DNA of 64,000 nucleotides from Ipomoea triloba (GCF_003576645.1 NC_044919.1:19996478-20060477), one strand, 5' to 3'; counted from the stretch's first letter, positions 10,994 through 21,875 are shown. The notes: generated by a model not told the origin, from the sequence alone. Program-made: numbers and translations.

Positions 10994-11376
10994 ATCAAAG
11001 CTCAAGCGCTCGATATTGTACTAGAAAGGGAAGTTTTTAGTGCAATCCTTCCAGGGAGTTTCTGGAAGAAGAGTGGAAGTAGGCGGGTTGGCCGAACCAC
11101 TTAAAAATCTCTCTTGCATTTACTTTCTGTTTTTATCTCTCGCTAACTTCTCGAATGCACTGCATATAATCACACCTCTCGAACTAACCCAAACTCGTGC
11201 TAACTAAAAGGGGATAACATTTCCGCTGCGCATAAAACTTTGTCTTCACCTCGTGAGGTATCGAACTTAAACATCCTAAGTTCAATACACACGAGAGGTT
11301 GAAAAGATTTGCAAAATCTTATACAAGTCTATTCACCCCCCCTCTAGACTTGTACCCCATCCCCTTGGGACCAACA
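10994..11376 (+). repeat. Copia 3' LTR, 3' portion
   Basis: Matches 52-435 with one C fewer in the C-run. Ends CCAACA, then LINE sequence follows immediately, which fixes the right end of the element. Confidence 0.88.
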
Positions 11377-13218
11377 CACGTACGGCAAGTCATCATTAAT
11401 CAGCAGCGCCCGCACCCTTGGTGGCAGCTCCATAAGAGAGAAAAAAGTGAACTCCCTCGGCTTATCAACCACCCAGTCAGCTAGGGTAGAGGTCGGCATA
11501 TTGGCCCGCAGCGGGCACAGGACAAAAGCAACAGACCCGCATGAACACAGGAACCGGAGCCTAGACACGACATCATCTAGAACCCACGGCACAACCATAG
11601 TCCTATCAAAATAACCTCCCATCTCAGCCACGGAGGACTCAACAAGTACATCCCTATAACCCCCCGCCAGGCACCACTCCAAGCCTAAAAACAGAACCCG
11701 AAACAACCCCCGGATTACATCCCCAGACCCAGACCACGCCACCCCATAGCAAAGACCGCCCCCCTGATTACGGACCAAGGCAGCAGCCCCCCTACAGCTG
11801 CAGAAAGTGCAAGGTTAATCTTTAGAGTCCCCGCAGCTGGAGGGGCCCACCTGATAGCCCTAACCACCCGCCGAGGCACATGCGCCTCCAAGTATGCAAC
11901 AATGGTCCTCCAATTAGGAGGCAGAATATGCGCCGTGGGCCACTTTCTGAATAAGCACTCTGCAACGCCTCTGGCTACCCCGAACATCACGTGAGCAACG
12001 CTCGGGGAATCACGCCCATGCATACACCCATTACGGTGTTTCCACAACTCCCACAAAACCAAGTATGACAACCTGCTTATAACAAAGGAAAATAAAGGAT
12101 TACGCGCCCCACCTCGCCCCCAGCCGCCCACCAAAGTCCTTAAACACCGGTGACGGGACTGCAGGCCAAGGGACGCTAACACATAACTCCAAACAGCTTT
12201 CGCCGTATTCCCAGAATAAAAAATATGCAAAATGGAATCAGAAGTAGGAGTCGGACAACACCAACATCTCGAAACAACCACATGGCCGAAGCGAGACAGG
12301 ACATCGTCCGTGGGCAGCCGACCCCGGAACACCCTCCAAGCTAGAAAGGACACCTTAAACGACAGGTGTTTATGCCAGCACTTAGCAAGTAGGGGGTCCG
12401 GGGCAGCCGTCAAAGCAGGCTTAAGCAAAGATTTTGCAGAGGAAAATGAAAACATACCGTCAGAAGCAGGCGTCCAAACCGGGATATCCCGCGGCCCCTG
12501 TCCTAAACGGGACAGGTCCGTAGTGACCCCGTCAGCTATTAAGTCCACGTGCTCTGCCAGGTCGAGAGCACCATCGTGTATATAGGCCAGGAGCAAGTCT
12601 CGGGAGTAAGAAACCCCCCGGAACGGATAGAGTCTGCCGAGAGGGCCCAAACCCGACCAATTGTCCCACCAGAAATTAACCCGGCCTTGGAACAACCGCC
12701 AGGTCAGAACCCGCTCAACCTCGTCCCGCACGCTCAACATTCGCTTCCAAGTGTGTGAGTCAGTGTTCTGAACCATCTTAGCAACTGGATGAACCCGACT
12801 GCAGTACTTCGCTCGCATAAAGTCTGACCACAGAGTGTACTCGGTGCGAAAGTTCCACCACAACTTCGCACTAGCAGCCCGAACCATTAAGCCCAAGTCC
12901 AAAACACCAACCCCGTCCTCCTTTTTAAGGATAGACAGAGTTTTCCACGAACTCCAGTGATACCGGGCACCTCCAGACTCCTTCTAGAAAAAGCTAGCAA
13001 AACACCGCTCCAAGTCACGGATCACCTGCTTATGCCTGGAGCACAGAAGTAATCAATACCGCCTTCCCACCCTTAGATAACACCCGCCACTGCCAACTCA
13101 GGCACTTAGCCTTAACCCTATCCACTACTGAAGCAAAATAGATGCACATTTTGCGCCCCACATACACAGGGCACCCAAGGTAAGTGAAAGGAAATGACTT
13201 GTGCACACAACCCGTAGC
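11377..13218 (-). pseudogene. LINE RT C-terminus, zf-RVT region and RNase H fragment
   Basis: 13030-13218 encodes the RT thumb pattern FPFTYLGCPVYVGRK and CLSWQWRVLSKGGKAVL. 11715-12902 encodes about 395 residues with KLWWNF near its start and the Cys-rich zf-RVT pattern FLAWRVFRGRLPTDD followed by CWCC. A frameshift near 11750 moves the RNase H part into another frame (to 11377), with VLVESS in the position of a catalytic region. The Copia LTR truncates it. Non-functional. Confidence 0.8.
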
Positions 13219-13498
13219 TAGGGATGTCAATTGGGCCCTAAACCAACGGGCTAGCCCAATAAACCCTGAAAATTATAGGGTTAAGACTGATAAAATCAAC
13301 CCAATAAAATATCGAGCTAAATGGGCTGGTCCTAAAATATTATCGGATTGAGTTGAGTTAGCCCGGCGAGTTATCGGGCCAAACCATTGGATTATGTCAT
13401 ATATATATATGTTTGTGTGTACTGTAGATATACTACATATAGTGTGTATTGTATATAGTGTACATATATGTACTGTACAGTATATATTGTGTATATAT

Positions 13499-13542
<44 letters not shown>

Positions 13543-13765
13543 CTACAGTACACACATATATATGTACAGTACGAACTCAAAAAATAAAATATATGTATTG
13601 TTTTATGAGATTTTAATAAATGTTAGTTGAGCCCAAATTCCTTGCATTTTTTATCCACCTGCCCCACACTGCATGCCCTTAAACCTTACGGCCCGTTGCA
13701 TGTGGATAGGGATGTCAAAAAAAAATATATGTACAGTACACACACAGATTACGTGTGTGTGTGTG

Positions 13766-13810
<45 letters not shown>

Positions 13811-14100
13811 ATTAAACATAATTTTATCAACAATATCCCATTCTGGCATGGTAGGTAATTTTTTTTTTTAAACTCATCCCGCTCCACCAATTGTGGTCCA
13901 TTTGGATACTCACTCTTATTTTTCAATTTTTGTTTAGTGATTCAACCCGCTGGATTAGCCCAGCAGCCCGCAATTTAGGATTAGGGCCAACCCAACCCAA
14001 AAAGAAAAAAAATGAAAAACCATTTAGCCCAAGCCAATAAGCCCAACAACCCTGCAGGGCTGGTTCAAAATCCAGCGAGTTGGCCCAATTGACATCCCTA
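13219..14100. mobile_element. hAT-type non-autonomous element in the LINE
   Basis: Terminal inverted repeats (TIRs) begin TAGGGATGTCAATTGGGCC and the right end is the reverse complement (18-19 bases match). Flanks CCCGTAGC (13211-13218) and CTCGTAGC (14101-14108) form an 8 bp TSD with one mismatch; 8 bp is the hAT length. Subterminal DNA is rich in AGCCC/GGGCT, as usual for hAT transposase binding. No transposase is present. A second TAGGGATGTCAA at about 13706 and two TA tracts (13507-13540, 13771-13807) suggest a further, partial insertion of the same kind inside it. Confidence 0.85.
13391..13575. repeat. TA/TG microsatellite inside the hAT element
   Basis: Imperfect TA, TATG and GTGT repeats, with a pure TA core near 13507-13540. 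A similar tract is at 13735-13808. Open frames here encode only YIYI-type repeats and are not genes. Confidence 0.85.
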
Positions 14101-14473
14101 CTCGTAGCCCTACGGACCCTAGAAACAACCCGCTCAGAAGTACGGGGATGCATGTAAAAGGCACTCTTCTGAAAGCTCACCAACTGCCCCGAGATTTCCT
14201 CATAGTCTTTCAAAGCTGCAATGACTTTCTGAATGGCCAGCTGCTTGTATGTGCTAAATATGATGACATCGTCTGCATAGGCCAAATGGTGGATATGTGG
14301 AGTACCCGGAGGCTGAGTAAAGCGAGGAACGGTGACATCCTCGTAAACCCGCGCCAAGTACACGGACAGAACCTCAGCAGCAATGATAAACTGACTCGGG
14401 GACAAAGGATCCCCCTGACACAGGCCCCGAGACGATGTGAAAAACCTTCCTTGACCCCATTCACAATCACAGA
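14101..14473 (-). pseudogene. LINE reverse transcriptase fragment
   Basis: The reading shifts frame once (14210-14470 versus about 14101-14405) within a run of G/C around 14405-14430. Recognisable RT motifs are VNGVKEGF, SPSQFIIAAEVLSVYL and the catalytic AYADD with the following IIFS. N-terminal RT and endonuclease are missing. The reading continues into the hAT element at 14100 and resumes beyond it at 13218. Confidence 0.8.
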
Positions 14474-14626
14474 GTACCAGACATTTGATATCTTTAGTAG
14501 AGGCCTGGTTGGTAGTAGTGGATTTGTTAAAACCTATAGTGATGGTATTTCGCTAGTGGTATTCTCTTTGGATGATGGATTAAGCATTAGAATTTAGTGC
14601 AACCCCTCCAGCGGTAACGCTGTTAA

Positions 14627-15740
14627 TTGTGTTGTAGAAGAATCATCGTGCCACCTAAAAGAGATACACCAGTTAACAGAAGTGGTAATGGTGGGAATGA
14701 GGCTAACGCTCCCACTAATGCTCAACTAGCTCATGGACTTCAACAGCTGACACAATTGACTCACACTTTGGGTGCTACGCGACTTCAAAATGGCAATGGA
14801 AATGACGTTGCTAAAAAGGTTGCTAGTCGTGATCCTCCTTTTTATGGCGTGCAAGAAGATCCTCGTGCGCTTGAGGATTGAATAAGAGCTTTTGATAAAC
14901 TGTTGGATACTATTGGTTGTCCTGTAGATCAGAAGGTGGAGGTTGTTGTGTACTACTTGCAACAAGAAGCTGATATTTGGTGGGCAAATAATGGGCATAT
15001 TCTTCGTCAACAACCTGACTTTGATTGGGAGGCCTTCAAGACTGCTATGAGGGATCGATTCTACCCTGACCATGTTAAGGCTGCAATGTATGAGGAGTTC
15101 TTGCACTTGAAGAAAGGCAATTCATCTGTGCAAGAGTATCATGCGAAATTCTTGGAACTTGCTCGTTTTGCATCTAAGTTGGTCCCTGATGAGGTTAGCA
15201 AGGTAGAGAAATTCATTATTAAGGGACTAACTTTTGGGATTCAAAAGGTGATTTGCGTCCTTGGATGTCAAACACTGAATGAGGCATACAAAAATGCTAC
15301 TAACCTTTACCGTGTGGAATTAATTCAAAGAGAAGCCAACGTGAAGAGTAGGAAGAGAATGGAGAGTAATGATGAAGAAAATAAACAAGGCGATAAAAGG
15401 CCAAGGTTCAACAATTTCAAAACAATAAGAGCAATGCAGGTTATCGTGGTGACAATAGGCAAGGAAATCAAGGGCAAAAACTCAATGGAACATAGATGTA
15501 TCACTACTGCAAGAAATGTGGAAATGAACACCCTGGGAAGGATTGCCAAGGAAATCTAGTGAAATGCTTCAAATGCCAAAAGATGGGACATCGAGTGTAT
15601 GAATGTCATTTAGAACAAAATGGGAATAATCAAGGAACTGATAATGGAGATCAAAATACCAATGATGGGAACAACAATAGAGGGAGGATCTTCGTCATGA
15701 GTAGAGCTCAAGCTGAGGCCAGTGGTATGTTGTTTCTCGT
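14627..15740 (+). pseudogene. Ty3/Gypsy gag remnant (chromovirus-like)
   Basis: Reads a typical Gypsy gag: DPPFYGVQEDPRALED, then an in-frame TGA where tryptophan is expected (14878-14880), then AFDKLLDTIGCPVDQKV and DFDWEAFKTAMRDRFYP, and after a frameshift near 15430-15500 two CCHC knuckles, CKKCGNEHPGKDC and CFKCQKMGHRVYEC. Homology fades near 15740. No protease, RT or integrase follows, so this is a deletion remnant with at least one nonsense mutation and one frameshift. Confidence 0.8.
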
Positions 15741-16170
15741 GATGTTGTGTGATGCAATGACACGAGAGCAAACTACCAAGAGACGTATATATTCATCTAA
15801 TTGTTTTCTAGTTAATTGGTTTACTAGTTCGTTTAGATTTGATTATATTAGTTGGTGAGACATTGCATATTTAATTGCTTATGTTATTTTCTTTGATTTG
15901 TGATACTTGGTACGTGTTGCTATATGTTTAATTTGGACTTGGTGGTTTTATTTTTTTTAATGGTGAAGGTTAATTATTAGGCTCATTGTTTAATTTCTAA
16001 GTGGTAATGCTTCGGGAACGAACCATCTTTTAAGGGAGGTAGAGTGTGATACCCCGGTTATTTACGGTTATTTGAATATTTTGTTATAAATATTATTAGT
16101 TGTAACTAATTTATTTGATATTATGTGACCTAAATTATTTTGAAAGGATGTTACTAAAACTATTCCTTAA
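15741..16170 (+). other. 3' remnant of the Gypsy element
   Basis: AT-rich DNA without coding sequence. At 16032-16044 a purine tract (AAGGGAGGTAGAG) precedes TGTGATACCCCGG, which looks like a PPT followed by an LTR start. The LTR-like DNA is interrupted by the element starting at 16171. Inference from these two signals only. Confidence 0.5.
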
Positions 16171-16311
16171 CAGCACGTTTGGTTCAATAGGAATACTATT
16201 CCATAAGGAATGGAATAGGTAAGGAATAGAATATGAATTGTATTCCAGCGTTTGGTTCGCGGAAGGAATAGAAATGGAATATATATTTAAAAGACATAAA
16301 TGCCCTTGTAC

Positions 16312-16313
16312 AA

Positions 16314-16387
<74 letters not shown>
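16312..16387. repeat. AAT/ATT palindromic microsatellite
   Basis: A run of AAT/TAA units (about 16312-16345) turns into ATT units (to about 16387), so the tract can fold on itself. Confidence 0.9.
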
Positions 16388-16388
<1 letters not shown>

Positions 16389-16548
16389 GTATAATTGCAG
16401 CAAAACGTTTTGGACTCCATTACCATGACCATACAAGCACATTATATGCAAGATGATTACAAAAATATGCATGAATTGGGATATCAAAAATTTATAAGGA
16501 ATATTACTGATAACTATACAATAATTGGAAGCATAGAGAATAGAAGAC

Positions 16549-17040
16549 TCAAAAATAAACCCTAAAAACCTCCGCGTTTACACTCTTAGAACTCCCTTCC
16601 CCAAACGGCCGCTCAAAGTCGCCGCCCCAATCTTCCCACTCATCTTCCGGAATCCGCATGATCTCCTCGGCGAACTTCTGGTCGTGAATCCAACGGTGAA
16701 GATCATCTCGGATTTTCTTGAACTCCGTCACCGAAAGCTTCTGGTCATCGAGCTCTTGCTGGAATTTCACAAGCTCTTGCGACAGGGCGGCGGTGTAACT
16801 CAGACTTTCACCGTCAGCGGCAGCGGTGGCGGCGGATGATGACGGTTTGTGGTCAGGCGGTGTCGCGGGGGGATCGGTGGAGCTGGAAGGCTGCAGGGAG
16901 AGGGAGGCGTTTAAGGCTTCCTGGAGTTGGAGGTGGAATGCGAATTCGAAGTCGGACTCCATGGCTTCCGCCGCCATGAGTTCACGGCGTTTCGCGGTGG
17001 CGAGAGCTTGGAGGTCGTCGGAGTTTGTACCAACCGACAT
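16549..17040 (-). pseudogene. Captured exon of a plant RBR-type E3 ubiquitin ligase-like gene (probable)
   Basis: 163 codons from ATG at 17040. Contains DDLQALATAKRRELMAAEAM, then ESDFEFAFHLQLQEA, a Ser/Pro/Ala linker, a coiled region around QELDDQKLSV, and IHDQKFAEEIMRIPEDEWE, ending FRVYF then TGA. I recognise this as resembling the N-terminal part of plant RING/RBR-type E3 ligase-like proteins, in which FRVYF is followed by more protein before the RING domains. No Cys-rich RING follows here. Codon-like GC content contrasts with the AT-rich surroundings. It lies inside a TIR-bounded element, so transposon capture of an exon is the likely origin. Family assignment is from memory and unverified. 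Confidence 0.55.
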
Positions 17041-17550
17041 TATACTGCGCTTTGTTTGGTGATCGGTGATGCGATGAGTTTTAGGTTTAGGTGTGCGAGT
17101 GTGCGACAGAGAGATGATGCGATGAATTCAATCTGAAAAAAATGATGCGATGAATTCAATCTGGAAAAAAATGAGCTCTAAAAATTTTTAGGTTTAAATA
17201 AGGGTAAAAAAGAAATAATAAAAATACCTATTCCTGAGCTCTCAGGAATAGGTTAATACCAGGGGGGGCACTGGTAATAGCTATTACCCTTGCAAGGGTA
17301 ATAGCTCATTCCCAAGAACATTATTCCTGGGAATACAATTGCGAACCAAACAACGGAATAGGTTATTACTGGGAATGCTATGTCATTCCCTACCTATTCC
17401 GTGAACCAAACAACCCATAAATATTATTATCAAGCCTATACACTAATCTTTCATAGTTACTATATTACTAATCCTAAATAAGTAAATATACTAGTATTAG
17501 ATTTTATACTACACGGTGGTATGAATACATATATATATTTTCCATAACTA

Positions 17551-17780
17551 ATCCTATCACACACATAGTGAGATAAAAGGTTGTGGGGGCTCTTTAGATT
17601 AAACTGCTATCTAAAGCCAAGTGTGTTCCCTAATATTTTCTACTAAACAAATACCGAGTAGAATCATAGGATGGATATATCTCTTTCTGTTGATAGAACT
17701 GTGTAGAAAATATTGTCAAGCTAGCACATGATATTCATCGCCTATGGTTGAACAAAAAAAAAAATCCTATCACACACATA
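17551..17780 (+). mobile_element. Short poly-A retroposon with 17 bp TSDs (SINE-like)
   Basis: ATCCTATCACACACATA occurs at 17551-17567 and 17764-17780. Between them are about 185 bp ending in a run of A. Long direct repeats around a poly-A-tailed unit are the mark of LINE-mediated insertion. I do not see convincing tRNA A/B boxes, so it may be a SINE, a LINE tail or a retrocopied RNA. Confidence 0.65.
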
Positions 17781-17994
17781 AATATACACTGCTGGAATTT
17801 ATCGATTTTCCGACCTCATTTCCGACCACCAAAAAGACTAGTCGCAAAAAGTAATTTTTTTTCATTTTTCCGTCAAAGAATTATGTTGGTCAGAAAGTAG
17901 TAGGAAATTCCGACCACTTTTACTACGTGGTCGGAATATTTTGAGCCTGTTTAAATTTTTAAATTAGATTTTTTATTTCCGACCACTTAGTGGT

Positions 17995-19030
17995 CGGAAA
18001 TTGATTTATATGTATTACTACAGAGACTTTAGAAAAAGAATCGGTTCAAACACTTGGAAAAGAAAAGCAGATCGCCGCACCCGCTGCTCAAACTCCGTCG
18101 CCGCCGCAGCCGCTACTCAAACTCAGTCGGCGCTTTCGTTGCAACTCTGTCACCGTACCTACACCAACTTCGTCGCCCATAGCAGAGCTTGGTCAATGGA
18201 GGTTTTCGCCCATAGCAGCGCCCACTGTGTTAGCCTTCGCAGCCGCCCGTCGCCGTTGCCGTCCCTCATCGCTGTTTGCTTATTTCTCGTTGCCGTCGAT
18301 GCGCTCCTTGTTGTTTCTAGTCGCCTTCGCCGTATTTCTACAGGTTAGTTCTATTCCTAATTTCATTTATCTCTAAATCTTAAACCCTAAGTGATTTGTG
18401 TGTGATGAAAAATGTTACTGATTGAGCAGTGTGAAATTGGTGGAGCAAGAGTTATGGCAGAAAGAAAATAAGGGAGTGATTGGGATTCTCCTTGTTCAGG
18501 ATTCCGCAGAGACTAGTACTGTGGATCCTGCTTTGTCTCCAGGTGATTTCCTATGAGTTTCACTTGTTTATCAGTTACTTTAGTTCATTCTTTGATTAAA
18601 ATATTATATGCAATTGTTATAGGCATTGGAACTGATTTTGTAGAGTGTACCTTGAAAAATCAAGCTAGCATATCATATTTAACAAACATGATGGAAAAAG
18701 TCTGCAGCAAGTTCACTGGCATAAGTGGTAAATCTGTCACATATCCTCTTTTGTTTGAAGTGTTAGGGATTTATAATTTAATGTAATGTCAGGTTTTTTA
18801 TATTTAGAAATTGAACTGGTCAAAGTTATGTGCTATACAATGTCTTGATTTTAAATTTTTAATGCAGGTGAGTTGCTGCTTGAGCCCTGCATCTCTCAAG
18901 AGGAGTGGAGAGACCAAGTGGGAGAGTGACTTATTCAGTTGTGTTAGGACTTTGCAGATTCCGTGTACAGGAGATAAGTACCAGAGGGACTTATTACACA
19001 GCACGAATTACTTCTCTTGAGTTGACTAAA
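17995..19030 (+). other. Exon-like GC-rich segments inside the CACTA element
   Basis: 18040-18350 is GC-rich with an Ala/Arg-rich open frame, like a plant 5' leader or first exon. 18430-18540 encodes a plausible stretch including VEQELWQKENKGVIGILLVQ, followed by a GT donor-like site. 18624-18720 and 18868-19000 have further exon-like pieces bordered by AG. I do not recognise the protein. It could be a captured host gene or the element's own transcript. Confidence 0.35.
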
Positions 19031-19530
19031 GCTGGTAAAGCTTCTGTTATTTCCTCTTGATATATGTAGGTGATGGCTATTTCTTTGGCTACAGTAGCAA
19101 TTAGGTTTGAAATCTGATGCATTGCTATCCTAAGTTATCAGTTCCTAAACATGCAACTTTTTTTGCAGGTTCAGTATATCACTAAATCTGGTTGGATATG
19201 TAAGGGTAAGATCTCCTACCATATGTTTTCTACATTTCTTCATCTCGAGTTAAATTAATACTGATCCTTTGTTGATCTCCTACCATATGTTTTCTGCATT
19301 TCAGTGCTTAGGGCTTGAAAAGAGTTGTTTTGAATTTTGTGTTATAATTGATATTAGATGCCAAGGACTATATACCTTATGAAGTAATGATCATATTTTT
19401 GCTCTAGAGTTTCAGGATTCTATAGTTTTCATACTTTTGTGGTGTTGATATGATATTTCAGGATTCTATAGTACAGCTTTCATACTTAAGTGACACTCAA
19501 ACATTTGGGATTTTGTTCTAACTGCTTTTT

Positions 19531-19760
19531 CTGAACATGTCATTGTTAAAATGATTTTTTAGTTGTTTAACTCTGAACATGTCATTGTTAAAATGATTTT
19601 TTAGTTGTTTAACTCATCAAACATGCCATCTAAAATGATTTTTTAGTTGTTTAACTCATCAAACATGCCATCCTCTGCACATGTAACAGGCTCAAATTTT
19701 CTGGAGAACAGAAACATTTCACATGTAACAGGCTCAAATTTTCTGGAGAACAGAAACATT
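19531..19760. repeat. Short tandem duplications
   Basis: A unit of about 40 bp containing AAAATGATTTTTTAGTTGTT is repeated three times (19531-19677). Directly after it, a unit of about 41 bp starting CACATGTAACAGGCTC is repeated twice (19679-19760). Other near-perfect duplications of about 20 bp lie nearby (19206/19273 and 19412/19459). Confidence 0.85.
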
Positions 19761-20519
19761 TTCCTCCCCCATTGATTTTTCTTTTAGTTTTTCACTTTCT
19801 TTCCCCCTCCCCTCCTTTTTTGGCTGAAGTAGGGGTTTTATGCGACACATTCCAAACAAAAAGAAACATAATGTTGTTTTGAGAACTAAATACATACTAT
19901 ATTCATTGTTAGTGAAATTGCTCAACCAACATTAACCATCTGAAAATTTTCTAGAGTACCACATATTTGGGTTCTAGTGTCTAAGAACATTCCTCTAAAA
20001 GGTGTCTGCATGTAAATCCCTTAATAGAGAGCTTAATATAACATTAACTACAGACATGCAGCATGTTATGATCAACCTTATGATATATTCTTTATACAAA
20101 ATGTGGAGGTATATGCAGGTTTTAGACACATGATTAACTAATGCTTTTTATTCCTCTCCATTAGAGGATATATTGCCTCTCTCTTCATGTCTCATTAACG
20201 AAACTCCTCTTCTTTGCACAAGTAACAGTAAGCTGAAAGAATAAATTTTGTCCTCTATATCAAAACAATAGATTTAAGACAAAAATAATAGAACTAGTTG
20301 ATGAGGTTGAGAAAGTTTAAACAATATATATTGTGCAACTAGAGCATTCGCCTTTTGAGATGAAAGCATTAACAAGCTATTTTGTGTTTATGATCTAAGA
20401 GTTTCCTTCTGACTTTCCTTCTTTTTTCTTGTCTACACTATCCACTTATTATGGTCTTTATCACACATTGTCTGTGGATCTATTATGAAGCTATTTCTTG
20501 TTTTATTTTTTCAAGAAAC

Positions 20520-20945
20520 TGTGACCAACTTGAAGCAAACACAACCTCAAGTGGCAGAATCAGCAGTGTGGTTGGAGGCCACTGGTGGTTTGAGGAAAGG
20601 GGGTACGTTTTAGGATTTGGGTCGGGTACCGCATACTACTTCCCCGAAGCTATGATACACATGAAATCCAATATAGGGCCATCAACTTCACATTCATCTT
20701 GCAAAGCTCGAATTAAGCAATTAGAGGAGCAAAATCAAGTGATGCAACAGCAGCAACAAGATATGCATGAGGAAAATCGGAGGATCCATGATATCGTCCA
20801 AAAAATGGAAGCAACACTTGCCAACTTTAGTGAAAATCTTGGTAGTCTTGATCAAGATCCAAACAAGAATAGCTCCAATGACGATAAACTATCCCCCTCC
20901 ACCTCCGATGATGATACACTATCCCCTCTAGTCAAGATTAGATAG
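20520..20945 (+). pseudogene. Remnant of a CACTA accessory/transposase C-terminal exon
   Basis: One frame reads AVWLEATGGLRKG and, after a shift of frame near 20600, the other continues LGFGSGTAYYFPEA. Together these resemble the plant transposase Ptta/En/Spm family C-terminal signature. A coiled coil rich in Q/E follows (KARIKQLEEQNQ onward), with an acidic Ser/Asp tail and a stop at 20945. Fits a TNP-like protein of this element. The frameshift and lack of upstream exons make it non-functional. Confidence 0.55.
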
Positions 20946-21875
20946 CATATTAATTATTTGAATGATTTGAAAATCTGTTTTGGATGGTGAAACATAGCTG
21001 CAAACAATAGCTGTATTTTTTATAGTGAAGCAATTGCTACACTTTGGATTTAAATGATTGACTAATGTTTGATTCCCTTGAATTGTTAATATTTTGTTGT
21101 TGAATTTAAAATTGTAGTGTTGAATTTAAAAATGTGGTGTTCAAATTTGCATTATTATAACATGATTTTCAGGATATTTAACAATTGTATATGCAGTAAG
21201 ATTTCAGTTAGTTATAAATATTACCGACCACCATGGTGGTCGGTAATTCAAATTTTAATTTTTTCTAGTGGACGGTAATTCCGACCAATTTCCGACCACC
21301 AGTGGTAGGAAATAGTTCTCTTTATCTGACGATTTCCATCAATGTTTCCGACGTCCTCAAAAAGAAGTCGGTAATTCCGACCACCTAGCCTAGTGGTCGG
21401 TAATACCGAGGGCTTTTTTTCCGAACCCATAAAGTGGTCGGTAAGTTGGTCGGAAACTGTTGTTCCGACCGGAAATCACCCTTTTCCGACCACTTTTTGG
21501 TGGTCGGAAAAATGAATATTTCCAGCAGTGATATATTCGTACACATAGTTTATATCCATATTTTATGTTTTATAATTCTGATCATTTGCATTCTAATCCT
21601 ATTATGTTTTATGTATATAAATGACATGTGTTTTTTAAATAAATATATAGTATCTTCCAATCACTAGCAATTACCATCCTCATCATTATCAATTCCAGCC
21701 TAAATGCTACACGTTACCTATATCATGCTCCCTAATACACTCCATTTTAATTGAGTCATTATCTATATACACTATTACATTCAACTTCCTTCTTCATTTA
21801 TTCTCCCTCTTTCCTGCACTCCATTGCCGAACAACCAAGAAAAGAAAAATTAAAATCTTAGCCTTAGTTTCTTGG

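Larger units (their letters stand above)
1..11376 (+). mobile_element. Sirevirus-like Copia LTR retrotransposon, left end outside window
   Basis: The order is LTR, initiator-Met-type PBS, gag, protease, integrase, RT, RNase H, spacer, long additional ORF, LTR. Integrase before RT makes it Copia. A gag of more than 700 residues and a long extra ORF after pol are features of the Sirevirus (SIRE/Maximus) lineage. The window begins inside the 5' LTR, so the outer end and target duplication are not visible. The two LTR stretches that can be compared (52-435 and 10994-11376) look identical except for one C in a C-run, so insertion was recent, unless the N join placed the same LTR twice. At 11377 the element abuts LINE RNase H coding sequence, so it appears to have inserted into that LINE. 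Two single-N joins (3895, 10993) show the assembly here is imperfect. Confidence 0.85.
11377..14473 (-). mobile_element. Decayed LINE (non-LTR retrotransposon), split by a hAT element
   Basis: Minus-strand reading gives, in order, RT with a YADD box (14101-14405), RT C-terminal region (13030-13218), zf-RVT-like Cys region (about 12200-12400) and an RNase H-like end (11377-11860). The hAT-type element 13219-14100 interrupts it, and the Copia element cuts off its 3' end at 11377. The left boundary near 14473 is where homology to a LINE RT stops. Several frameshifts and no full ORF: inactive. Confidence 0.85.
16171..17417. mobile_element. PIF/Harbinger-like element carrying a host gene fragment
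   Basis: The ends resemble each other inverted around GTTTGGTTCA, the inner border has GAATAGG repeats, and both sides are flanked by TAA (16168-16170, 17418-17420). TWA duplications and a GTTTGGTT end are typical of PIF/Harbinger. No transposase. The interior holds an AAT/ATT palindromic microsatellite and a minus-strand exon-like ORF. The outermost 5-6 bases of the two ends differ, so the left end is less certain. Confidence 0.65.
17787..21530. mobile_element. CACTA (En/Spm) element, non-autonomous
   Basis: Left end CACTGCTGGAA, right end TTCCAGCAGTG, with 3 bp TSD ATA on both sides (17784-17786, 21531-21533). Subterminal repeats of TCCGACCAC/GTGGTCGGAA occur within about 220 bp of each end in both orientations, as in CACTA transposase-binding regions. 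Length 3744 bp. It contains only a degenerate transposase-related exon (about 20520-20945) and exon-like sequences near the left end. Confidence 0.9.

Noticed and set aside
10993..11024. C-terminal extension of the Copia additional ORF past the N
   Set aside because: Those codons are LTR sequence joined by an assembly gap.
17551..17780. tRNA-derived SINE with A and B boxes
   Set aside because: No convincing pair of boxes at the right spacing, so only 'SINE-like retroposon' is claimed.
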